A stretch of 64,000 bases of DNA from Epichloe hybrida (Eukaryota; Ascomycota; Sordariomycetes; Hypocreales; Clavicipitaceae). Made by a program: the position numbers and the translations under genes. The notes beneath the pieces were generated by a model. The model searched no databases. It was given only the letters and a program-made list of their open reading frames with translations, and was not told where the DNA came from. Shown piece after piece: positions 57,155 through 64,000 of this stretch (positions are counted from its first letter, which is position 1; every line of letters starts with the position of its first letter). The stretch is taken from the NCBI GenBank assembly GCA_019022495.1, contig JAFEKR010000016.1, forward strand, positions 310,001 through 374,000, in the 5' to 3' direction.

Positions 57155-59697
57155 CTATTTCTCATGGGCTGGAAATTCGCTACCAATGTTGTAGAGACTG
57201 TTCCACGCATCAGTAAATGCGTCGATTTTTTTTTTTTTTTTTTTCAAAAAACGTCAGCAAGTACATACCTTATATCCTCGCGATGTTCGGGAGTCTTGAT
57301 CCCGTTAGCGTAAGGGCACGCATCATCGTCCTCATCACTTGCGGGTGGCCCATTTGCCGTTCCTGAACTGGTGATGACGCTTGCGTCTCCGTTCAAACCG
57401 GCACTCATGTTCATCAGAGTAGCTGCTTTCCCGCGCCGTCCATTCCGAAGGTCGCTTAGGTGCTCGAAGTAGCCTTCCGGCACCCCTGTGACGTACTTGC
57501 CGCAGAAGACGCCCACCTCAAAGTCCTTGACCTCGCTCTTACTGTCGGCTGCCTCGAGACAGGCGGCTTTTAATCCGTCAGGTCCGTCAAGGTCCTCGAA
57601 GATGACGTCGTCAGCATGGATATACTCGGCGATTTCTTGCCGTGTCCTTCCATGGGCAACCAGATCTTGAACGCTGGGGGTTAGTATGAAGTCGAATAGC
57701 ATGGATCAAAGGTACAATGGTATTGAGGGGACCTTCCTACCAGCAGGGTCTGCAAGATCTATGCCATACTTGACGTGGAGTTAGTCATGGTCGCGACTGT
57801 GGATACCATGCTTCAACTCACAATATGCGGATGTGTGCATTCCGGAGAGCAAGAAACAAAAATAACGCGAGCCGCACCTGCTTCCCTAGCCATTTGAACC
57901 TTAATGTCTTTGTTAGTAGTACATCATTTCGAGAAAGTGCCGAGCGGGTTGACTCACGATTTCCCGTGACGTAGCTGATACCATGGTTAAACTCAAGTTG
58001 TGTTGAAGGAAAGCGCATTACTTACTGCCACGAACGAGACTGTCGTCCACAATGATTAGGTTCTTTCCCATGAATTCGGAATCAATGGGCGAGAGTTTTC
58101 GGCGAACGCTCTTTTGTCGCAGAGCTTGGTTCGGTAGGATGAAAGTGCGGTGGACGTATCTGTTCTTGATGAGAGCAGTCACGTACGGCTTCCTCAGCTT
58201 CTCAGCCAAGGCGGCAGCCGCAACATTACTTGTCTTTATGTATGGAGTCAGCTTGTGACGTAGGCATACGTTTGAGAGATGCCTGGAGAATTGTATACCT
58301 CAGGAACTGGAATTACTGGAGGATCCCTTGATCTTAGTATTGTGCAAGCGCAGAGAGATAGTCTGAGAACTGAACGTACCGGCATCTATTTCGTCCACCC
58401 CTTTGTCTCCCAGGACTCTCCTGATCTTGTTGGCCAGCTTCTCTCCCATCTTCTGTCGACTGCGGTATACGGAGATGCCGTCGATGACAGTCTCGGGGCG
58501 GGAAAAGTAAACAAACTCAAAAATGTCCGGTGTGTAAGTCCTTCTCTCAACAATCTGGCGGAAGCGTGGCGCTTTCCCTTTCTCTAAAAAGACGGCTTCA
58601 CCAGGCGCAATATCCCTGATGTTACTGAAACCAAGCTGCTTCAGGGCAACGGATTCTGATGCGATGAAATAATCTGTCGCTCCGGGAAGGGAAGCCGAGG
58701 GTCGCGATCCCATGCAGAGGGGGCGAATTCCATTGGCATCCCTGCTCAAATTAGAACTCCACGACAGAAACGAAACAAGCGGTAGCAAAAGCTTTCATTA
58801 CCTGAAGCAGAGAATGCCGAAGCCGGCAATCATGGCAGTGCATGCAAATGCGCCTTGGCACATGGAGTACACGTCACCCAAAGCAGTGAAGATGTCATCA
58901 GAGTTGACCCGGTTCTTGCCAAGCTTCTGAAGTCCATGCGCAAACACGTTCAGGCTAGAGAGAGAATACATGTCAGTGTGTTGCATGCCAAAACATGGCC
59001 AACTGAGGCGGGCAAACACGCACAGCAGCTCCGAGTCAGAATCCGAATTGACGTGACGGTGAGCTTCCTCGTCTAGAAACTTGCGAAGGTATTCCGTGTT
59101 GACGAGGTTTCCATTGACACTCATGGCAATACCGAATGGCGAGTTGACGTAAAAGGGCTGGGCCTCTGATCTGTAAGTCTCTGTTAGCGATATCACGGAA
59201 CATGGATGGGCATTAACACGGTACAGTGCGTACGCTGATGTTGTGCCCATAGTTGGATAGCGCAAATGGCCCAGGCCTGGCAGACGTTAGTTTCTCATCA
59301 TTGCAGAAGCATCGTTCACTTACCCATATAGCCAGGCAGTTGCTGAAGCCGTCTTCCCTCGGCAAAAACCTTGGCAGCCATCCCCAGCTGCTTGACAAGG
59401 AAGAATCTTCCGCCTTGGCATACCGTGATACCTGCAGCTTCTTGTCCACGCTGCAATATGTTTCAGCGGTCAGTATGGCAGTCATCAGAAACAGAAACGA
59501 AAGACAGATGCAATGAGGAAATAGATACGCACGTGCTGTAGCATGTAAAGAGACTCATGCAAGTCGACGGCGGCCGTGGTGGCCTTGGTGTCACCCAACT
59601 AGACAGAACAAGGTCAGCCAATATATCCGACAGCATTAGGGTCAGTGCAATTGTAAGCAACGGGCAAACGAACCAGCAGGGCGGCTACACCACACAT
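57155..59697 (-). CDS. ADE4: Amidophosphoribosyltransferase (PurF/ADE4 family), 14 exons
   Basis: Exons: 59674-59697, 59533-59598, 59324-59450, 59234-59276, 59024-59170, 58802-58954, 58380-58741, 58299-58315, 58026-58233, 57958-57974, 57822-57899, 57741-57768, 57269-57665, 57155-57197. They sum to 1,710 bp (569 residues), each join in frame. The family makes phosphoribosylamine from PRPP and glutamine, the first step of purine synthesis. The N-terminal glutamine-hydrolase domain starts M-C-G-V with the nucleophile Cys2 and has [18 protein letters not shown] and SDSDSELL; the oxyanion loop reads SVNGNLVN, where most members have HNGN. The C-terminal PRPP domain has [24 protein letters not shown], the PRPP loop [16 protein letters not shown] and [19 protein letters not shown]. 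Two exons are only 17 bp. The intron number is far above the norm for this group. It may be a paralogue rather than the housekeeping copy. Confidence 0.85.
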
Positions 59698-60079
59698 GCT
59701 TGCGATATTCCGATGAGCTGGAGATGGACGTCTGGCTGGTGGAGTGCGTTGCTGGTCGACTGAGGCTGGCAGGAAAATTCTTTCTGCGAATGCGGCGAGA
59801 CGCTTTAGTATTGCTGGCTTCGGCGGTGCAGTGAAACGTCCGTCCGTCCCTTCTAGAAGGCGCACGTGCTGCCTGTGCAGTGGCTGCAAGCACTGTATGT
59901 AAGCATGTACAGTGTATGGGTGTGTGTGAGAGACTGTGCTGGGCACGGCTGACCCACACTGTGTCGCGTGGTCCCTGCATTATGCGGCTGCGACTCCGCA
60001 CATACGACAGTGGGTGGGTTGTACGTGCGCTGACGTGCGCTGACGTGCCCCACCAAGGTAAGGTAAATGTTGCATGCGC
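59698..60079. other. Upstream region of the amidotransferase gene
   Basis: No gene recognised. Contains GTGCGCTGACGTGCGCTGACGT repeats at 60025-60046 and TGTA-rich stretches near 59893-59930. Confidence 0.4.
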
Positions 60080-60930
60080 CAGCTTCCCTCAATCGGACCC
60101 GAACTCGATTCAAGACTTGCTGTACGGATTACTGTGGTACACACTTCCCCCAGAAATTTGTGTAGAGATTGCATCTTATCTGCCAACAGTAGATGCCTTT
60201 AACGCTCGTCAAGATTCTCGATCGTTCGGACCCATCTTCTACAGCAATCGATTTTGGGCTTCTAGGTTCCAGGCTATGTGAGTCACGGGAGTGGGACGAG
60301 GCATCCGAATGGCGATGGCTCTATCATCGCACGAACGCCGTTCATCGTATCAAGGGCATGAGAAATCGAGAAAAAGTCTGGAGTTTAAGGCCAGTTGAGC
60401 TCTTTCAAGGCAGGTCGATTATAGTCCGGAATCACTTTCACATTATGTTGTCGCAAAGTTGAGATATTGTCGATGCTCCTCCGTGCTCACAGCTCAGCAG
60501 ATTTGGACGAATCGTGGAAGATGTTGCCATTTCAAATCAGAAGAGGCGGCTGTGGGTGACCGAGTTCAAGTCAAGCTCATAACGCTGGCTGAAGGGTCTA
60601 CTATTACTGGATTCTACTGGAGTCAGATACGCACATGGTGTACATGTTGATTCACGGTCCATGACACTGACTTTCAAAGCATGAGAATAGCCTTACAGCG
60701 CTGGGAGTAGAGTCCGAGATGATCGACAACCCGTAACTGGTTGGGTTGATGGCTTTGGATCGGTGAGCAATTCAGCACAGTGGAACTGATGAAAAAGAGG
60801 TGGAAATTGATGAGGTTGATCGTTAGCCCTGATGTCGGTTGTTGTCTTGGATCATCAAGCTTCCACGGGCCTAGAAGACCATGTGCATGTGGTCCGGAAC
60901 ATGGCTTGAATAGAAGTAGCACTGGCACTA
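60080..60930 (+). pseudogene. Degraded fungal F-box-like protein
   Basis: The first part reads TLPPEICVEIASYLPTVDAFNARQ, then SRSFGPIFYSNRFWASRFQA, a pattern typical of the F-box-like N-terminus of a large fungal family (adaptors for ubiquitin ligase). At about 60275 the frame shifts, and the protein continues in another frame as CESREWDEASEWRWLYHRTN and GMRNREKVWSLRP. A few dozen residues normally between these blocks are missing. Beyond 60470, further matches in yet other frames (for example FGRIVEDVAISNQKRRLWV and ITLAEGSTITGFYWSQ) are broken by stops. No single product can be made. The extent after 60700 is uncertain. Confidence 0.65.
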
Positions 60931-61071
60931 GAGAGCTTTACTGATAAGAGGGGAGAGACTTTGCAAGGGAAAAGGTTCATTTTCATGAAATTGATCTACT
61001 AAAAACACCGGTAACCCCTTATGTAAGGAGCGACTATGAACTGCTTTTCGTGGGGTAGCTCCTCAGGCCCT

Positions 61072-61389
61072 TTAGTGGGGGCAGCATTGGTCCTGTCAAA
61101 GCGTTAGTAGGAACGAATCTTGTTAGCACGAGGTTAGGAACCTACGCCAATATAGCAAGTCTAATAACTGTTAGTGTTAAAATCCATCGTCTGCACGCTT
61201 ACAAGCACTTACGCAACTGCCGCCCACATAGGTTATGGGGGAACAACATTCGGGGATCTTGACTCTCGGCGTCAGCTCTGCGTTCTGCCCCTTGTCGTCA
61301 ATGGCCGCAGCATCCCGGACGATGTCACCATCAACGGGAGCAGCAAATGCGGCACTCGCGATAGCGGAAACAAAGAGTACAAACCGCAT
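61072..61389 (-). CDS. Small secreted cysteine-rich protein, 2 exons
   Basis: Exon 1 (61213-61389) and exon 2 (61072-61092) join across a 120-bp intron with GTAAGT donor, a perfect TACTAAC branch site about 15 bp before the CAG acceptor, giving 65 residues. A signal peptide is clear (MRFVLFVSAIASAAFAAP, cleavage near residue 17). The mature 47 or so residues contain five cysteines: IPECCSPITYVGGSC followed by the exon-2 end DQCCPH. Without splicing the frame would end ACKRADDGF. A TATATAAG-type box lies about 30 bp upstream of the start (near 61420). The family is unknown; size, export and Cys pattern fit an effector-like or defence-like secreted peptide, which is inference. A truncated duplicate is at 62354-62473. 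Confidence 0.7.
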
Positions 61390-62297
61390 GTTGTGTTTCG
61401 CTGCGGAAAGGAAGAAATATATAAGTATGAGCTAATAAGGCGTTAGTGTGTTTGTTGATGTTAACTAATGATTCTTATTTCGACGGCACAGCCCGCTTAT
61501 ATATCTAATATAGTTGCAACGTGCATACATGAAGCTAGCTGCCTATGTCATTTTGCCTGATATTGAGCAACGGCATTTCTCTGCGCGGCCATTTCACTCC
61601 CCTATGTTACAGATTTCCAGGCATAAATGTATTCTTCTTGGCTCGACTACCTACCCCCTGACGAGACCCGAGGATCCGGCTCCAATTGCGGCCTCCGTAC
61701 GGACTACCGAGTACGCCTAGAGGAATCGGCATCGCTGGTGGACTGAGCCGGGCCGCGGCTAAATGCTATTCATGTCAAAAATGTTTCACATACGGAAAAA
61801 ATCGTCATTGAACAGTGGACGAGCGAAGCGCAGGTGCCTCACCGTTCTTCCGTTATTCGTCGCCAAAAGACATTGGACAAGTGCCGAGAAGACATTTACG
61901 TGAGACATTTAAATGCACATTCTTCCTCAAACTAAAGCGGAAGAAGTACCTTTTTATCTAATCTCTCGCTAAATATAATAGCTCTTTTTCGTAGTAAATG
62001 CAGGGTAGCTTACGGCAGCTCACTGCAATGTGCAACGCTTGCAACGCTTATTGCAACGCTTATTGCAACACTTAATTCCTTCCATTTTATTATTATAAGG
62101 CCTTGTAAAAGTAATAGGAATGAGTCTCTTATAGATACGCGTTATTAACTAAGAAATAGCTACTTTATGTGACTATAGAAGATGTTATTAACGCTACTGA
62201 TAACAGTGAAAATCAATAGGTGTAAGCCGCACTAAAATGAGGTAGGTGGGTTGTCCCTTCTGTTTTAGGACTAAGGGGGGTTGCGCATTTAGAGGTC
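61390..62297. other. Intergenic within the duplicated segment
   Basis: It includes the promoter of the secreted protein, then AT-richer sequence. GCAACGCTTATT is repeated in tandem at about 62043-62070. GGGCCGCGGCTAAA occurs at about 61750 and again at 62691, marking the borders of the duplication. No gene seen. Confidence 0.45.
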
Positions 62298-62600
62298 TAG
62301 CACTAGAGAGCTTTATAACTCACGAGAGGGGAGAGACTTTGCAGGGGAAAAGGCTAGTTATGAATTGTAGCTACTAAAAACACGGCCTCGGGATCCCGGA
62401 TGTCAGAGCCATCAAGGGGAGCAGCGAATGCCACACTTGCCATGGCGGAAACAAACAAGAGTACGAATCGCATGGTGTGCTTAGCTGCGGAAAAAAAGAA
62501 ATATATAAGTAATACAGGCTAATGAGGTTGTGGCGTGTTTGTTTGTGTTCGTGGTTCTTGTTTGTAGGAAAGTGACGGGACAGCCCCCTTCAATATCCAT
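62298..62600 (-). repeat. Second, internally deleted copy of the 60.9-61.5 kb segment
   Basis: CACTAGAGAGCTTTA...GGGGAGAGACTTTGCA at 62300-62345 repeats 60927-60968, and the signal-peptide and promoter part at 62395-62560 repeats 61310-61470. The intervening piece that in copy 1 holds the 3' half of the secreted-protein gene is absent. Confidence 0.75.
62354..62473 (-). pseudogene. Truncated paralogue of the small secreted protein
   Basis: The ORF gives 39 residues: signal peptide (MRFVLLFVSAMASVAFAAP) and the start of the propeptide-like region, then an unrelated eight-residue tail. All cysteines, the intron and exon 2 are missing because of the deletion. The TATATAAG box upstream is kept. 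It may still produce an exported peptide of about 20 residues, but it is best regarded as a remnant. Confidence 0.7.
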
Positions 62601-62827
62601 GACTACAATGTACAGTGGCGGGTTACCTGCCCCTGACGATGTCCGACGATCCCGACTCCAATTGTATTACCGAGTAATAATGATCAGTCGGGCCGCGGCT
62701 AAACAAGGATGATGAGGGACGTGCACATGCGATACATACGTGATTCTGCCGACATGTCTCATCTCAATATGTAGTCCGTAATCCGTACTCCGTGTTCCGT
62801 ATTGAACAACATTCGCGTCGATTCACG

Positions 62828-63891
62828 ATGCCTCTGTGGCCTTGCGACTGGGACGCTTCTCGGCGTCCGGCCGTCCCAAGAGGCGGAGACTGCCTGCTCT
62901 GTGACAAACACCTGGCATTCATCTCGCAACACCGTGGCATAAATGCCCATCGCCAGAGGTGTGTGCAGCTTGAGTAAAACAGCGCTTCTGTGTGATGCTG
63001 GTACCGGCAATGTGAAATGGCTCGCGCGCTTTTGCCTTTCCAAGACCTCATCTCCTCCATGCGAAGTCCGCGACTACACCCTTCGGAGCGAAGCCGAAGC
63101 TCCAATGGAGTTTGTAGGATCTGATTCGCATGCCCAGTGGAACACTTTGGGAGTGGGAATTCGAGTGTGTTGCTGGAGATGAATCAATAGTTACGGCTTC
63201 GCTCCGAAGACTAGGACAGCGCCACCCCAGAGCAACGCGGAAAGATTATGCAGCAGCTAGCTGACGTCTTCCTTGACATTAAGAAGCATCCATTCAACTT
63301 CATGGGATCACTCACCTCTGTCGGAGAGCCTCTTGAGTTACAGATGCAGGGGCTTGCAGATCCAGCGACCTTTCGCGTGGGATCTGGAGGCGATGCGTGC
63401 CATTCTGGAATCCCATCTTCACATGATAGCAAGCAGCGAGATTCAGGCCTGGGACTCGGTCGACACCTACCTTGTACACCGTCTCCGCCTCGATGTCATC
63501 CATCAAATCTTTCCATCCACGGGGCAGTTTTCTCCCAACCATCCCGACGATAAGGGCGACCACATTCTCGTCAATTGACTCTTTCGACATTATTGGAACC
63601 ATCGACTGGGATCGACTGGGAGTGGACGCAGACAGTTTCCAAGGAAAACATCTCCTGTTCGCCGTGCATGATGTGGCCGGTGAGGGGGTTTATGACGGGC
63701 TTAATGAACTAGCCACAGAAGAAGTGCGGTTAGCTGAAATCTTCCGAGAAAGGGGCCGCGAGGATCTCAGCAAATGTGTTATTGAAGGGAGAAAGATTTT
63801 AGAGACTGTGTTTCCCTCTTGGGCCCGAATGCTCTTTCTCAAATCAACAGTCTTTCGTCAACCTTTTCACGGGGCCCGGGAGGATATTTGA
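62828..63891 (+). pseudogene. APH-fold (aminoglycoside phosphotransferase-like) kinase, frameshifted
   Basis: The start MPLWPCDWDASRRPAV with GGDCLLCDKHLAF is typical of a large fungal family of APH-domain kinase-like proteins. Later blocks appear in different frames: GNVKWLARF and EVRDYTLRSE near 63010-63090, SATPEQRGKIMQQLADVFL near 63220-63275, QMQGLADPATFRVG, AMRAILESHLHMIASSEI near 63390, and HPDDKGDHILVN near 63540. A one-base insertion near 63577 breaks NDSFDIIG; EWTQTVSK near 63620 and LATEEVRLAEIFRERGRED near 63710 follow. The family's catalytic HxD region is not readable. At least four frameshifts and a large deletion between 63100 and 63200 exclude a functional product. It may continue beyond 63891. 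Confidence 0.75.
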
Positions 63892-64000
63892 TTCCAGCCA
63901 TGAGGGATGGGAGGAATGGAAGAATCGTGCTCTGAAAGGTGGCCGACTGACGAGTCACTTCGTGCCTTGTTGAGGTCGTCAGGCTCACGGCAGATGCAAC

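Overview
The window looks like a filamentous ascomycete chromosome, most likely a Sordariomycete and perhaps Hypocreales. Genes carry short introns (about 50-120 bp) with fungal GTAAGT/CAG-type sites, and the gene families are typical of that group. The sequence has two compartments. Positions 1-33,047 are extremely AT-rich, poor in CpA and full of stop codons. This is the mark of repeat-induced point mutation (RIP), and the stretch holds only nested transposon remains. From about 33,050 to the end the base composition is normal and the DNA is gene-bearing.

The AT-rich part can be read as layers. A repeat present twice (722-9223 and 18752-about 20260) acts as a host; comparing the copies gives pre-insertion sites. 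Copy 1 carries three insertions that copy 2 lacks: a 544-bp SINE-like element with a tRNA-like head (957-1500), a full-length 6.7-kb Ty1/copia element with 257-bp LTRs (1674-8411), and a 64-bp fragment of a LINE 3' end (8764-8827). A 4-kb Tad1-like LINE (11030-15025) sits inside a satellite-rich element bounded by AGAGCA/TGCTCT. Related AGAGCA elements lie at 20797-21353 and 26022-27430. Further copia remains lie at 9224-9606, 16331-18751, 21354-26021, 27431-28733 and 28734-33047; the last one's 3' LTR forms the edge of the compartment. The SINE and the LINE appear to share their 3' tail.

The gene part runs: an OTT_1508-like deaminase-fold protein (minus); a membrane J-domain protein (plus); an MFS transporter (minus); a PC4/SUB1 transcription coactivator (minus); a PXA-PX-nexin_C sorting nexin of the Mdm1/SNX13 type (plus); a Uds1-domain septation-related protein (minus); a large gene-poor gap; an alpha/beta hydrolase (minus); a conserved protein of unknown function (minus) divergent from a membrane-anchored thioredoxin interrupted by an in-frame TGA (plus); a PRPP amidotransferase (ADE4/PurF type) split into 14 exons (minus); an F-box-like pseudogene; a small secreted cysteine-rich protein with a truncated neighbouring copy; and a frameshifted APH-fold kinase pseudogene. 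The order suggests ordinary housekeeping synteny to about 60 kb, then a decaying, duplicating stretch to the end. No gene cluster with a common pathway is evident.

All coordinates come from reading by eye. Splice sites were accepted when the joined frame stayed open and matched the remembered family; no alignment was run.
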